A stretch of DNA of 64,000 nucleotides from Leptolyngbya sp. SIO1E4 (GTDB taxonomy: Bacteria > Cyanobacteriota > Cyanobacteriia > Phormidesmidales > Phormidesmidaceae), in assembly GCA_010672825.2 (NCBI GenBank), contig JAAHFU020000001.1:1674001-1738000 (forward strand). Direction: 5' to 3'. Shown here piece after piece: positions 55,193-64,000 of the stretch. The position numbers were made by a program, and so were the translations under genes. The notes under the pieces were generated by a model. It saw only the letters and a program-made list of their open reading frames with translations. It was not told the DNA's origin and ran no database searches. Positions within the stretch are counted from its first letter, which is position 1. The number at the start of each line of letters is the position of its first letter.

Positions 55193-55825
55193 TTAGGTTT
55201 TTTTGGTAGGTGCGATCGCATCCTTGAGATCTGACAAAATTGCAGCAACTTTATAAAGACGATTTTGCCGAGATAACAACGAAAATGGCTCTGAAAAGTC
55301 GTAAACCTTATCTTCTAACTTGCAGAACATAAAGTCGCTGCCATTGGTCACCATGCCAAAAATCGGTTGCTCAGGGGAGGCTGCCATGTAAGCAAAACAT
55401 TGTGGCAGCGCAATATCCACTGCAAATTTCGAGCGTTTTGCCTCAACCGTCAAGATCCAAAGGCGCTCTCGTACCACCAACACATCAATGCGCCCTCGAT
55501 ACACCTCATCCCGCGCCTGCACGTCTACCTGAACGGGCACTTCTGAACGAACGAAAAAAGGCGGTTCATGAAATCCCAGATGCTCTAACAAAGGAGCCAC
55601 TAGAGAAAACAAAATCGTTCCTTCGGTTAATAGCCCAGCGTTGTAATAGTTGTAGTAGCGCTGCTGGAGATGATCTAGAAAAGCCTTATCACTATCATTC
55701 AGTGTTTTTGTGGCCTTCTGCCACTCCGGGAAAAACGAGATATCAGTTGCTCGTTGCAAACCCAAGCGATCGTGCAGCTCCTGAAAACTCGAAATTGTTT
55801 TCTCGATCGCGAGTAGAGTACTCAT
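55193..55825 (-). CDS. PD-(D/E)XK nuclease-fold protein (type I R-like N-terminal domain)
   Basis: The 210-residue protein has a helical first half and then GRIDVLVVRERLWILTVEAK, which supplies D and E-x-K of a PD-(D/E)XK nuclease core. It resembles the HSDR_N-like proteins common as stand-alone genes in cyanobacteria. No methylase or specificity subunit is adjacent, so restriction activity is not implied. It ends just after the convergent PchB-like gene and lies 25 bp from the GNAT gene's stop on the same strand. Confidence 0.75.
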   Translation of the reverse strand: MSTLLAIEKTISSFQELHDRLGLQRATDISFFPEWQKATKTLNDSDKAFLDHLQQRYYNYYNAGLLTEGTILFSLVAPLLEHLGFHEPPFFVRSEVPVQVDVQARDEVYRGRIDVLVVRERLWILTVEAKRSKFAVDIALPQCFAYMAASPEQPIFGMVTNGSDFMFCKLEDKVYDFSEPFSLLSRQNRLYKVAAILSDLKDAIAPTKKT

Positions 55826-55850
55826 ACCTTAGGTACAGCGGAAATTATTG

Positions 55851-56333
55851 TTATTGTATCGAATTGCCTACAGGCAAATGACGCTCAACCAGATAGCGCT
55901 TGAATTGTACACCCTGGCGATCGACTACCTCCGTATCGTAAAGCCGGAAGCCAAATTTCTGGAACAGTCCCAGGCTAAATTCGCTGGCTTCTGCGTACAG
56001 TCGTTGCAGGCTGTGGTGTTCGGCATGGTCTAATACCTTCAGCATGAGGGCTGAACCAACGCCCCGATGAAGGCTGTCGTGGCGTACATAGGCAGATGCT
56101 ACATGGCCATTCTCCTCAAGCCCAGCAAACCCCAGTATTTTGGCCGCCTCTTCAGCAATGTACGTCGTCGGCTCCAGGATAAGACGCTGAAAATGATCGG
56201 CATCTGCGGCAAAAGAAGCCCAAACCTCTGTTTGTGCGGCAGTGTAGTGCTGTGGAGCATTCTTCAGCACTGTCTGACGAAACAGGATCGCCAGTTCCGG
56301 TACGTCTGATGCATGAGCAATGCGAATGTTCAT
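55851..56333 (-). CDS. GNAT family N-acetyltransferase
   Basis: The 160-residue protein contains HVASAYVRHDSLHRGVGSAL, the acetyl-CoA pyrophosphate loop (R-G-V-G-S-A) of GNAT enzymes, and LYAEASEFSLGLFQKFGF, the typical C-terminal part. Substrate unknown. The frame opens from a TTG at 56342; the ATG at 56331-56333 (MNIRIAHASD) is preferred. It begins 5 bp after the stop of a truncated methyltransferase remnant on the same strand. Confidence 0.85.
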   Translation of the reverse strand: MNIRIAHASDVPELAILFRQTVLKNAPQHYTAAQTEVWASFAADADHFQRLILEPTTYIAEEAAKILGFAGLEENGHVASAYVRHDSLHRGVGSALMLKVLDHAEHHSLQRLYAEASEFSLGLFQKFGFRLYDTEVVDRQGVQFKRYLVERHLPVGNSIQ

Positions 56334-56338
56334 AGGGG

Positions 56339-56506
56339 TCAATGATCCTCAGACCAGCCACTGCCACTGCCCAAATCCACTATCAAGCCAGCTTGAATTC
56401 CGCATTGAGTCAGCGTTTTTAGGATGCTCGGTGCAGATTTCAGGGCGTAATTAGCATGTCCAACATCGTGGATAAACGCCAGATCTTGCCGATACCATTG
56501 ACTCAT
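56339..56506 (-). pseudogene. Truncated class I SAM methyltransferase remnant
   Basis: A 55-codon frame on the minus strand starts at the ATG at 56504-56506. It reads MSQWYRQDLAFIHDVGHANY, continues ALKSAPSILKTLTQCGIQAG and ends LIVDLGSGSGWSEDH. This is the N-terminus of a class I methyltransferase of a type seen in cyanobacteria, up to the SAM-binding motif I, after which it stops. The rest is absent and the GNAT gene follows at once, so a deletion or rearrangement has removed it. Its length is too short for function. Confidence 0.75.
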
Positions 56507-56526
56507 CTTTACAAGCCTCCACCAAA

Positions 56527-56610
56527 TACAGCCTTTTTTAGCTGAGTGAGGGACATCCTGGTCGCAATAGGGTCTAGGGTCTGGGGTTTGGGGTCTAAGG
56601 CTAGTACTTC
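56527..56610 (-). repeat. Dispersed MITE-like repeat, copy G (decayed)
   Basis: TACAGCC followed by TAGCTGAGTGAGGGACATCC and TAGGGTCTAGGGTCTGGGGT aligns with copy E in order and orientation. The right end is lost or too diverged. Confidence 0.55.
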
Positions 56611-56670
56611 ATTAGAGTGAGAAATGCTGTAGTAATTTGGATGAATTCATCGGTAGCGTTGGCAAGCAGG

Positions 56671-57420
56671 CTAGTTTTTCAGACCGATTAAAACAGGCTG
56701 AAAAAATGCCTCATCTAATCGCTGGATGCCTTTGAAGCCAGCAGTTTCCATGAGTTGCATCAGGTGGTTGGGGCTGAGGGCGTAATAGCGCGATCGCATC
56801 ACCTGGGTTGCTGCCTGGTTTGAGTGGAGATCGTCTTCCACAAAGTAAAAGGCTAGATCGTAATGAGGCCCATCAAAATCCCACACCTGAAAAACCAGAT
56901 ATCTTTTGTCAGCTGCGTCACGAATGCCATAGGGTTTTACAATGCCACGGCCCCTGGGCTCCTGATCATAATCTCGCAAGGTAATTAGGCAACCACCACC
57001 AGAACGCGTACAGGCATAAAACGACCGTAATGCTTGCAAAATGTCCTCATCCGTCAGCAGATGAGGGACGGAATTATCACAGGATATGACGACATCAAAT
57101 TCGGCCTGATGATGCTCGTGTACCTGCCGCATATCGCAGACCGAGCACGGAATTTTCAGTCCTCGGTTTTGAGCTTCTATGCGCGCCCGTTTGATTTCCT
57201 CCACCGATAGATCAGATGCCGTGACGTGATAGCCTTTTGCCGCTAACCCCAGGGCTTGGGTACCAATGCCGCAGGAGACATCCAAGATAGTTTTTGCCTG
57301 TGCGCCCCAAGTGTTCTGAATCAGTGTTGAAAGTTGAGTGGCCTGTCGCGCGATCGCCGCCTCCCAGTTCCCGTAAATCAGAGAATAGAAGGGGGCGAGC
57401 TGATCATAAAAGTCCTGCAT
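56671..57420 (-). CDS. Class I SAM-dependent methyltransferase
   Basis: The 249-residue protein has the SAM motif I ILDVSCGIGTQALGLAAKGY, the acidic VTASDLS after it and DVVISCDNSVPHLL as motif IV-like. The N-terminal FYDQLAPFYSLIYGNWEAAI resembles glycine/sarcosine or small-molecule methyltransferases. The substrate is not identifiable. The frame opens from a TTG at 57426; the ATG at 57418-57420 (MQDFYDQL) is the better start. It lies beside a truncated methyltransferase remnant but is not its missing part, because its own N-terminus is complete. Confidence 0.85.
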   Translation of the reverse strand: MQDFYDQLAPFYSLIYGNWEAAIARQATQLSTLIQNTWGAQAKTILDVSCGIGTQALGLAAKGYHVTASDLSVEEIKRARIEAQNRGLKIPCSVCDMRQVHEHHQAEFDVVISCDNSVPHLLTDEDILQALRSFYACTRSGGGCLITLRDYDQEPRGRGIVKPYGIRDAADKRYLVFQVWDFDGPHYDLAFYFVEDDLHSNQAATQVMRSRYYALSPNHLMQLMETAGFKGIQRLDEAFFQPVLIGLKN

Positions 57421-57571
57421 GCCCAAATTTCCCTGAAGCTTAATCCGCTTCCCTGAGTGCTCTGCACTGATGAGAAAAGAGTTTTTAGCTTAAGGGGTAA
57501 TCGTGAAAAAGCCGGGAAAAATGATGACCGGGTTACACAACAAAGCTCTCTGCATCGGGCTGCCGCTTACA

Positions 57572-57667
57572 TATAGCCTTGTTCAGTTGAGTCCAGTACA
57601 TCCGGGTCAAGACAGGGTCTAGGGTTTGGGGTCTAGGGTGTGCTTGATTAGCCTGCATACCGCTATA
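57572..57667 (-). repeat. Dispersed MITE-like repeat, copy E (best preserved)
   Basis: On the plus strand it runs TATAGCCTTGTTCAGTTGAG, TCCAGTACATCCGGGTCAAG, then the core GGGTCTAGGGTTTGGGGTCT and TAGGGTGTGCTTGATTAGCC, ending TGCATACCGCTATA. The ends TATAGC and GCTATA are inverted repeats. Flanking ACAT on both sides, or a TA duplication, would be compatible with insertion. Confidence 0.88.
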
Positions 57668-57710
57668 CATCTCAAATGGATAAACCTCAATGCTGCATCA
57701 CCTCCCTTAA

Positions 57711-57775
57711 TCCCTCCTTCTCAAGGAGGGAAATCCCGTTCTCCCCTTTAGCAAGGGGGAGTTAGAGGGGGTCTC
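57711..57775. repeat. Palindromic CCTCCTT/AAGGAGG repeat cluster
   Basis: TCCCTCCTTCTCAAGGAGGG forms a short hairpin, and CTCCCCTTTAGCAAGGGGGA forms a second beside it. Such paired hairpins are common intergenic palindromes in cyanobacteria. Confidence 0.6.
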
Positions 57776-57867
57776 CCGCACGCTTCTGGATCAGACCAGA
57801 ACTTACATGTAAGCAGTAGCTGCATCGGGTCATCATCGTTTCCTAAGATTTTTTGATCCTCATGCAC

Positions 57868-60240
57868 CTAATCCAACTTAGAGGCAAAGCGTGCCTGGCC
57901 TGCCTGGTAAAGGGTGAAGCCATTCACAGTCCCTTCTGCGGAGACATCAAAGTGCACAGTGATGTCATCACTCTGAGCCAAGAATTCCGTCTCTGAAGTG
58001 GGATATAGGGTAAACGCCGCTTGGTCAGTGATCTGAGCAATCAGCTGATCCCCCTCCACCCGAATATCTACCTGTATTTCCGGCAATAGCTGGTACGTCC
58101 CGACATAGCGGTCATAAATGACTGGGGCAATCTCAACAATCTCTGGCTCGTAAGATGCGCTCAGATCAGGCTCATCCGAAGCACTCACCGTCACCGTATT
58201 AATATCCACTGTCAACACTTCTAGCTGGGCCTCAACTTCTGGGGACATCTCTGCTTGATAGCGCCCTCCCAAATGCTCGGCCAGAAAATGCTCCAATGCA
58301 GCAATGCTGGCCAGTATGTTGTTCTCCTGAACAAAGCCGTGGCCCTCATCAAGTGCTAGCAGATAGTCCACAGATCGCCCCAGATCCCGCAGCGCTACTA
58401 CAATCTGATCTGACTCTGCCTGCTTAACGCGGGGGTCGTTTGCCCCTTGGATCACCATTAAAGGCGCCTGAATTTGATCAGCAAAAAACAGGGGCGATTG
58501 AGCTTCTAGACGGGCGCGATCGCGGGGGTCATTGATATCCCCGACGCGCAACGCTGAGATGACCCGTTGAGACACCCAATAGGGCGGATCCGCCTCCAGC
58601 AAGGTGACGATGTTAGAGGGACCTGCGATCGAAACCCCTGCGGCATACAGATCAGGGGTAAACGCTAAGCCCGCCAGCGCAGCATAGCCCCCATAGGAAA
58701 ACCCGACAATCCCAACTCGCTCTGGATCCGCAATGCCCTGGTCAATCAGGGACTGCACTCCATCGGTAATGTCGTGCTGCATACCCCCCGTGCCCCACTG
58801 TTCATTACCGGCATTGAGAAATGCTTTGCCATAGCCAGCAGAGCCCCGAAAGTTGGGCTGCAAGACTCCATAGCCTCGATTCGCCAAAAACTGAGCCAGA
58901 ATGCTGTATCCCCAAAAATCTCGACCCCAAGGTCCGCCATGGGGCAACACCACCACGGGTAAGTTCTCCGGGGGCAGCCCTCGGGGCAGGGTCAGATAAG
59001 CTGGAATTTCCAGACCATCGCGGGCCGTGTAGCGAATCGCCTGCATGGTCGCCAAGGGTTCGCGCGGCACCGCTGACCAAGCATCGTAGAGTTTTTCTAG
59101 GGTCTGAGCGCTGCGATCGAACAGGTAGACCTCCCCCGGATTCACATCACTGCGAACAGTGATAAGGGCTAATTGATCATCCTGGGTGAGGGCATCGAGG
59201 GAAATTTCAAAGCCGGGGAACTGCTGACGCAGAAAAGCTAAATCGGTGGCTAATGCTTCATTTTTGGGATAAGTCCGGCGGCGATCGCCCATATAGTAGG
59301 TGGCAAGCAACTCGTCGGTGACTTCTGAAAACACCGCGCCTCCAAAATCCACCTGGCTTTCAGGATCCGTTTCTACGAGCTGACTCTGTTGAGTGTCGAG
59401 ATTGAGCAATTCTAGCTGCACCCGATCGGCATCCCGATTGGTTTGCACATAGACCTGTTGGCCATCTGGGTGAAAGCGAAGGGGCGCGCAAATCTCTTCA
59501 ATCCGGCAGGTATAGACTGGGGTGAACTCGCCGTCTTCCACCGCCAAAATCTCATTGCCCCGCGCTTGCGTCACCCGCGAGGCTAAGCGCACCGTCCCTT
59601 CTAGGTCAGTGAGCCAGCCGCCGACATTCTCATCATTTTTGAGGATCAGCGTGCGCTCCCCCGTCGTGAGATTTAAACGATAGACATCGTGAAAGCGGGG
59701 ATCGCGATCGTTAAGGCCCACAATAATTTCATGGGGTGTCTGTTTAGGAATCGCGTAGATCTGAACCGTCACACCGTCTATCGGGGTCAAATTACGAGCT
59801 GGTGCTTCATCCAATGCCCCAGGCTCCACCGCATAGAGATGGAAGTTTTCATTGCCTCCGTTGTCCTGCGCGTAGAGAATATAACGACCATCTGCGCTCC
59901 AAAAGTAGATCCAAATTGGGCGGTCTGCTGAAGTCGTCACAGGCCGAGCCGCATCTATAGGGTCATTGATACCCTTAACCCAAACATTCATGACCCCGTC
60001 GAGGGGTCTTTGAAACGCCAGGAACTGGCCATCGGGGGAAAGCTGAGCGCCTTCAATGTCAGGATCCGCAAAGAATTGCGCCCGGTCGATGAGAGGGGGA
60101 AGAACCGCATGATGACTCCGATCCTCAACTGCCATAGCGTCTGCCTTTAGTGGCAGCGGGATGTCTCCCCCCTCAATGCCGATCCAATGCATGGAGACGA
60201 GGCCCAACCCTATGACCCATTGCCATCGTTTCGTTACCAA
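57868..60240 (-). CDS. S9 family peptidase (prolyl oligopeptidase-like), copy 1
   Basis: The exported protein of about 790 residues has an N-terminal hydrophobic segment, a beta-propeller domain (repeats with [11 protein letters not shown] and [13 protein letters not shown]) and a C-terminal alpha/beta hydrolase. The catalytic Ser lies in GFSYGGYAALAGL, the Asp in GANDPRVKQ and the His in DEGHGFVQE. An extra C-terminal beta domain (about 640-790) follows. It cleaves peptides after Pro or similar residues. The frame is open to a TTG at 60282, but alignment with the neighbouring paralogue places the equivalent start at the TTG at 60238-60240; the paralogue's ATG is ACG here. It lies 131 bp downstream of its paralogue's stop in the same direction and has its own copied promoter region. 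Confidence 0.88.
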   Translation of the reverse strand: MVTKRWQWVIGLGLVSMHWIGIEGGDIPLPLKADAMAVEDRSHHAVLPPLIDRAQFFADPDIEGAQLSPDGQFLAFQRPLDGVMNVWVKGINDPIDAARPVTTSADRPIWIYFWSADGRYILYAQDNGGNENFHLYAVEPGALDEAPARNLTPIDGVTVQIYAIPKQTPHEIIVGLNDRDPRFHDVYRLNLTTGERTLILKNDENVGGWLTDLEGTVRLASRVTQARGNEILAVEDGEFTPVYTCRIEEICAPLRFHPDGQQVYVQTNRDADRVQLELLNLDTQQSQLVETDPESQVDFGGAVFSEVTDELLATYYMGDRRRTYPKNEALATDLAFLRQQFPGFEISLDALTQDDQLALITVRSDVNPGEVYLFDRSAQTLEKLYDAWSAVPREPLATMQAIRYTARDGLEIPAYLTLPRGLPPENLPVVVLPHGGPWGRDFWGYSILAQFLANRGYGVLQPNFRGSAGYGKAFLNAGNEQWGTGGMQHDITDGVQSLIDQGIADPERVGIVGFSYGGYAALAGLAFTPDLYAAGVSIAGPSNIVTLLEADPPYWVSQRVISALRVGDINDPRDRARLEAQSPLFFADQIQAPLMVIQGANDPRVKQAESDQIVVALRDLGRSVDYLLALDEGHGFVQENNILASIAALEHFLAEHLGGRYQAEMSPEVEAQLEVLTVDINTVTVSASDEPDLSASYEPEIVEIAPVIYDRYVGTYQLLPEIQVDIRVEGDQLIAQITDQAAFTLYPTSETEFLAQSDDITVHFDVSAEGTVNGFTLYQAGQARFASKLD

Positions 60241-60302
60241 GGGGGTTGCTCCAAACTTTCTAACGTGATGAAACCCTAACAAGCCTCACCCTGCTTATCC
60301 CA

Positions 60303-60340
60303 TATCGGGAAGTCACCTTTCCCCATGACAAAAGTCATGG
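60303..60340 (-). promoter_or_regulatory. Conserved upstream block and palindrome of S9 peptidase copy 1
   Basis: TATCGGGAAGTCACCT at 60303-60318 and CATGACAAAAGTCATG near 60324-60339 recur, in the same order, before the paralogue (62835-62870). The palindrome ATGAC-N4-GTCAT is the probable operator. Confidence 0.6.
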
Positions 60341-60413
60341 GGCCGAGCTCCCATCAAGGATCACTCTCATCAGGCATGCACCTCATTTGCGATCGCACAT
60401 CCCAAACCGCACC

Positions 60414-62771
60414 CTAATCCACCTTGGGCGCAAAGAGTTCCTGACCTGCCTGATACAGGGTGAAACCGTTAACCGTGCCCTCCGCTGAGACATCAAAGTG
60501 GACGGTGATGTCATCAATCTGAGCCGAGAACTCGGTCTCCGAGGTGGGATATAGGGTAAACGCCGCTTGGTCGGTGGCTTGGGCAATCAGCTGATCATCT
60601 TCCACCCGAATATCGACCTGCAGTTCCGGCAAGAGCTGATAGGTTCCCACATAGCGGCTGTAAATGGTCGGATCCAGCGCGACAATTTCTGGCGCTTCCG
60701 ATAGGTTCACCGCGACCGTGTCAATATCCACAGTCAATGCCTCCAGCTGAGCCTGAATTTCTGGAGACATTTCCGCTTGGTAGCGCCCTCCTAAATGCTC
60801 GGCAAAGAAGCGCTCCAAGGCGGCCATGCTGGCGAGCAGGTTTTCCTCTTTCGTAAAGCCGTGACCTTCGTCCGGGGCCACGAGATATTCCACAGGGCGC
60901 CCCAGATCTCGCATTTCAACCACAATTTGGTCTGACTCGGCCTGCTTAACGCGCGGATCGTTGGCACCGTGAATCACCATCAGAGGGGCCTGAATTTGAT
61001 CAGCAAAAAACAGGGGCGATTGGGCTTCTAGACGTTCGAGATCGCTCGGGTCATCCGGATCACCCAGGCGCACAGTCAAGGTCGATCTCAACGTCGCCCA
61101 GTAGGGTGGAATCGAATTCAAAAACGTAATCAGGTTGGAAGGGCCAACAAAGGAAACGCCAGCGGCATAGATATCAGGGGTAAACGCTAACCCGGCTAAA
61201 GTGGCATAGCCCCCGTAGGAGCCACCAAAAATACCAATGCGCTCTGGATCAGCAATGCCCTCATCAATGAGATATTGGACGCCATCGGTGATATCGTGCT
61301 GCATCACCCCTGTGCCCCACTCTCGGTTACCGGCGTTGAGAAAGGCTTTTCCGTAGCCAGCAGAGCCCCGAAAATTCGGCTGTAGGACAGCGTAGCCACG
61401 ATTGGCGAGAAACTGGGCGAAGCCGTTATAGCCCCAGACATCTCGAGCCCAAGGCCCCCCATGGGGCAACATGACGACAGGCAAGTTTTCTGGAGGAACA
61501 CCTGGGGGCAGCGTGAGGTAAGCCGGAATTTCTAGGCCGTCACGGGCCGTATAGCGAACGGGTTGCATCTCTGCCAGGGAGTCGTTCGGCAGGTCTGGCC
61601 GGTAATCGTAGAGTTTTTCGAGGGTTTGGGCGCTGCGATCAAACAGATACATCGCACCTGGGTTCACATCACTTTGAACGCCAATCAGCGCTAGCTGATC
61701 ATCCTGCGTCAGCGAGGCAAGGGATAATTCATCCTCCGGAAATTGTTGCTGAAGAAAGGCCAGATCAGCCGCAAATTCGTCGGTTTGGGGGTAAACGCGG
61801 ACGCGATCGCCCACATAGGAGGTCGCGATTAGCTCATCGGTCGCTGCTGAAAACAGCGCATCTCCAAAATCCACCTGATTTTCCGGATCGGCTTCTACCA
61901 GTTGGCTTTCTTGAGTCTCCAGATCTAGCAGTTCTAGCTGGACCAAATCACCATCTCGATTGGTAATGAGATAGACCTGCTCACCATCATGATGGAAACG
62001 AATGGGGCGACAGGTTTCTTCAATTTGGCAGGTATAGAGGGGCGTCAATGCTCCATTTTCAACAGCTAGCGTCTCGTTCCCCCCCTCTAGGGTCTGGCGA
62101 TAGGCCAGGCGTACAGAGCCTTCTAAATCCGTTACCCAGGCCGCGATATTTTCATCATTCTGGATCACCAGGGTGCGTTCGCCCGTGGTGAGATCTAGCC
62201 GATAGACATCATGAAAGCGAGGATCGCGATCGTTGAGACCAATGATGATTTCGTTGGGAGTTTGCTCGGGAACCGCGTAAATCTGAACAGTCACCCCGTC
62301 TATCGGCGTCAAATTACGAGCGGGCAGGGTGGTCTCGCCTAGCGACTCCGGTTCAACCGCATAGAGATGGTAATTCTCATCGCCGCCTTTGTCCTGACCG
62401 TAGAGGATGTAGCGACCATCCGCACTCCAAACGTAGATCAGGATTGGGCTTTCGGTGTCAGCTGTGACGGGGCGCGCCGCTTCCATCGGTTCGTCGATGC
62501 CCTTCACCCAAACATTCATGACCCCGTCTAGGGGTTTCTGAAACGCTAGAAACTGACCGTCTGGGGAAAGTTGGGCACCGGCAATCTCTGGATCACCAAA
62601 AAAAAGCTCTCGATCAATTAGGGGCGGCAGGGTGTCCTGATAATTGGAATCTTCAGCCGCGATCGCCCCTGGAATTACAGGCGGTAGCGGTAGTCTGCCA
62701 AATCCAAATCCCATGACGTTAAACGATAATACGAACAGTCCTGTTCCTAATTGAAATCGCTTCATACCCAC
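60414..62771 (-). CDS. S9 family peptidase (prolyl oligopeptidase-like), copy 2
   Basis: The 785-residue exported protein is a paralogue of the preceding entry across its whole length, with the same order: signal segment, propeller with [20 protein letters not shown], hydrolase with the Ser in [13 protein letters not shown], the Asp in GANDPRVKQ, the His in DEGHGFTKE, and the C-terminal beta domain. The start is a GTG at 62769-62771 or the ATG two codons later (MKRFQLG). It is divergent from a sensor kinase 165 bp away. Tandem duplication explains the pair. Confidence 0.9.
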   Translation of the reverse strand: MGMKRFQLGTGLFVLSFNVMGFGFGRLPLPPVIPGAIAAEDSNYQDTLPPLIDRELFFGDPEIAGAQLSPDGQFLAFQKPLDGVMNVWVKGIDEPMEAARPVTADTESPILIYVWSADGRYILYGQDKGGDENYHLYAVEPESLGETTLPARNLTPIDGVTVQIYAVPEQTPNEIIIGLNDRDPRFHDVYRLDLTTGERTLVIQNDENIAAWVTDLEGSVRLAYRQTLEGGNETLAVENGALTPLYTCQIEETCRPIRFHHDGEQVYLITNRDGDLVQLELLDLETQESQLVEADPENQVDFGDALFSAATDELIATSYVGDRVRVYPQTDEFAADLAFLQQQFPEDELSLASLTQDDQLALIGVQSDVNPGAMYLFDRSAQTLEKLYDYRPDLPNDSLAEMQPVRYTARDGLEIPAYLTLPPGVPPENLPVVMLPHGGPWARDVWGYNGFAQFLANRGYAVLQPNFRGSAGYGKAFLNAGNREWGTGVMQHDITDGVQYLIDEGIADPERIGIFGGSYGGYATLAGLAFTPDIYAAGVSFVGPSNLITFLNSIPPYWATLRSTLTVRLGDPDDPSDLERLEAQSPLFFADQIQAPLMVIHGANDPRVKQAESDQIVVEMRDLGRPVEYLVAPDEGHGFTKEENLLASMAALERFFAEHLGGRYQAEMSPEIQAQLEALTVDIDTVAVNLSEAPEIVALDPTIYSRYVGTYQLLPELQVDIRVEDDQLIAQATDQAAFTLYPTSETEFSAQIDDITVHFDVSAEGTVNGFTLYQAGQELFAPKVD

Positions 62772-62832
62772 TGGTTTACTCCAGGCATTCTCTCGATACC
62801 GTCAACCCTAGCAAGGCCCACTTTGTCCTTCC

Positions 62833-62870
62833 TATATCGAGAAGTCACCTGCACAGATGACTTTTGTCAT
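62833..62870. promoter_or_regulatory. Shared operator between S9 peptidase copy 2 and the sensor kinase
   Basis: TATATCGAGAAGTCACCT at 62833-62850 and ATGACTTTTGTCAT at 62857-62870 repeat the block found before copy 1. The palindrome is 66 bp before the kinase ATG and about 87 bp before the peptidase start, so one site could control both genes. Confidence 0.6.
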
Positions 62871-62935
62871 AAGGATCTGGAAATGAATCCCCTAAGATCT
62901 AAAGAGTGATTTTTCAGACATATTTAGTCAAGGCG

Positions 62936-64000
62936 ATGACAGCCCGGTCAGTTTCAAAGGTTTCTTCTTCCATTCCGTCCATTCCCCGCATCTTGCGCTA
63001 TGTGGAATGGGCTTTTTTAGGGATGGTAACGCTGCGAGTGCTGTTTCCGATTCTCTATGAGCCCATTCCCTATGAAGTCAGCAGTGGGGATTATCTGAAC
63101 TTTGCCGTGTTCGGCATCTTAGCGATTCTGAGCTGCTGGTTTCCGCTGCGTCGTCCGATGTGGCAAAGGCAAGTCTATATTTTTTTAGAAATCGGCTGTC
63201 TGATACCAAGCCGCATGTTTAGTGATTGGGGGTTAGACCCATTCTTATACTTATTTTTAGTCAAAAGCTGCTTCTTATTGCGTCGTCGCGACGTCATCAT
63301 CACAGCAATTTTGGCCGGGGTTGCCTGGAATTTCAGCTATGCCTGGCGATTGATGCATCACCTATCAATGCCGGTTGAGCAAATTCAGGAACGGATACAA
63401 GCAGATCTTCAAGCAGTGCGAGAAGTGCCCCAACTGATGGTCATTGATGCCATTTTCAATAACATCGTGATCTATGTTCCCTTTAGCTTGCTCATTATTT
63501 TGCTGTGTTTAACGCTGATTTCTGAGCGTAAGAGCCGTCAGCAAGCCTCAGCCCTGGCAGAGGAAGTTGAAGTCTTAGCGGCAGATTTAGAGCGCACCCG
63601 CATTGCCCGCGACATCCATGATTCTTTGGGCCATACCCTGACAACCCTAGACGTGCAGCTAGAGCTGGCACAAACCCTACATTCTGCTAACCCCGATCGC
63701 GCGCTGCAGGCATTAAATCGAGCCAAGGGGCTCGCGAGTCAGTCGCTGCAGGAGGTGAGACGCGCAGTTTCAGCCATGCGCCAAGGCAAATTTAACCTCA
63801 GTGCCGAACTCGAAATCCTGGTAGAGCAGATGAATCAGGCTCAAACTTTCAGGATTGAGGCCCAGATCGATTTGCCTCAGCTACCGCAACAGGTCAGCCA
63901 GCAGCTTTATTTAATTGTGAAAGAAGGACTCACCAATATTCAAAAACACAGTCAGGCGTCAGCCGTTAACTTTTGGGCCCACATGACCTCAGAAGGTATC
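62936..64000 (+). CDS. DesK/NarL-type sensor histidine kinase (3' end missing)
   Basis: The frame starts at the ATG at 62936 and is open through 355 codons to the right edge. The N-terminal half has about five or six membrane segments (residues 25-200, e.g. LLIILLCLTLI). The HisKA_3 motif RIARDIHDSLGHTLTTLDVQ carries the phosphorylated His in the sequence H-D-S-L-G-H, and the ATPase N-box EGLTNIQKHSQAS follows before the edge. Such kinases pair with LuxR/NarL-type response regulators, probably encoded just outside the window. The kinase is divergent from the S9 peptidase and shares the palindrome in between. Confidence 0.9.
   Translation, partial: MTARSVSKVSSSIPSIPRILRYVEWAFLGMVTLRVLFPILYEPIPYEVSSGDYLNFAVFGILAILSCWFPLRRPMWQRQVYIFLEIGCLIPSRMFSDWGLDPFLYLFLVKSCFLLRRRDVIITAILAGVAWNFSYAWRLMHHLSMPVEQIQERIQADLQAVREVPQLMVIDAIFNNIVIYVPFSLLIILLCLTLISERKSRQQASALAEEVEVLAADLERTRIARDIHDSLGHTLTTLDVQLELAQTLHSANPDRALQALNRAKGLASQSLQEVRRAVSAMRQGKFNLSAELEILVEQMNQAQTFRIEAQIDLPQLPQQVSQQLYLIVKEGLTNIQKHSQASAVNFWAHMTSEGI

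Larger units (their letters stand above)
57421..57867. other. Repeat-containing intergenic region
   Basis: 447 bp between the methyltransferase gene and the S9 peptidase gene. It includes repeat copy E and an adjacent palindromic repeat. No ORF of interest. Confidence 0.5.

Overview
This 64 kb window is a chromosomal segment of a cyanobacterium. The direct evidence is the cytochrome b6f pair petC-petA, a PII gene with an NtcA-like promoter, the short cyanobacterial Hfq beside dapF, cyanobacterial DUF families (DUF4278, DUF3531, DUF3067, ComFB, DUF4231), and very frequent GCGATCGC (HIP1) octamers. Base composition is about 50% GC by eye. The mix of genes resembles Leptolyngbya-like or other non-model filamentous lineages, but the species cannot be fixed from the sequence. 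No rRNA, tRNA, CRISPR array, transposase or phage gene was found.

Layout. 1-8.8 kb: a tandem PTPS-domain (QueD-like) protein cut by the left edge, DUF4278, truB, a repeat-containing surface-type protein behind a long AT-rich gap, an SH3 protein, a lipoprotein phosphoesterase, comFB, an M23 peptidase and hfq. 8.9-14 kb: dapF, surE and a tight three-gene operon (YraQ-type permease, TIGR03943 partner, secreted beta-propeller-like protein). 14-21.8 kb: coiled-coil protein, rsmA, ispE, DUF3531, prs, DUF3067, petC-petA with a strong terminator. 21.8-31.6 kb: an SbcC/Rad50-like ATPase, a membrane NACHT NTPase with a probable effector-associated N-terminus, msrA, a flavoprotein, a DUF4231 (SLATT-like) protein and an orphan membrane protein. 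31.6-34.4 kb: pgk, a universal stress protein, ylqF. 34.6-42.9 kb: a glycan assembly/export cluster (two GT4-type transferases, an ABC exporter, a pyruvyltransferase-like protein, two GT8-like proteins). 43-55 kb: hydrolase, gatA, serine hydrolase, CapA-like protein, glnB, folC, glutathione peroxidase, hydrolase, PchB-like mutase/lyase. 55-64 kb: nuclease-fold protein, GNAT, a methyltransferase remnant, an intact methyltransferase, two tandem S9 peptidases and a divergent DesK/NarL-type sensor kinase cut by the right edge.

Most notable observations. (1) A family of roughly 95-bp intergenic repeats with short TATAGC-type terminal inverted repeats occurs in at least seven copies in both orientations and looks like a MITE-like element. 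(2) The ABC exporter of the glycan cluster ends in a tail resembling a histidine-kinase dimerisation helix in which the phospho-accepting His is Tyr. (3) Both S9 peptidase genes carry a duplicated upstream region with an ATGAC-N4-GTCAT palindrome, and one copy lies in the divergent promoter shared with the sensor kinase, suggesting a self-contained regulon. (4) A membrane-anchored NACHT protein is a candidate conflict/defence or signalling NTPase.
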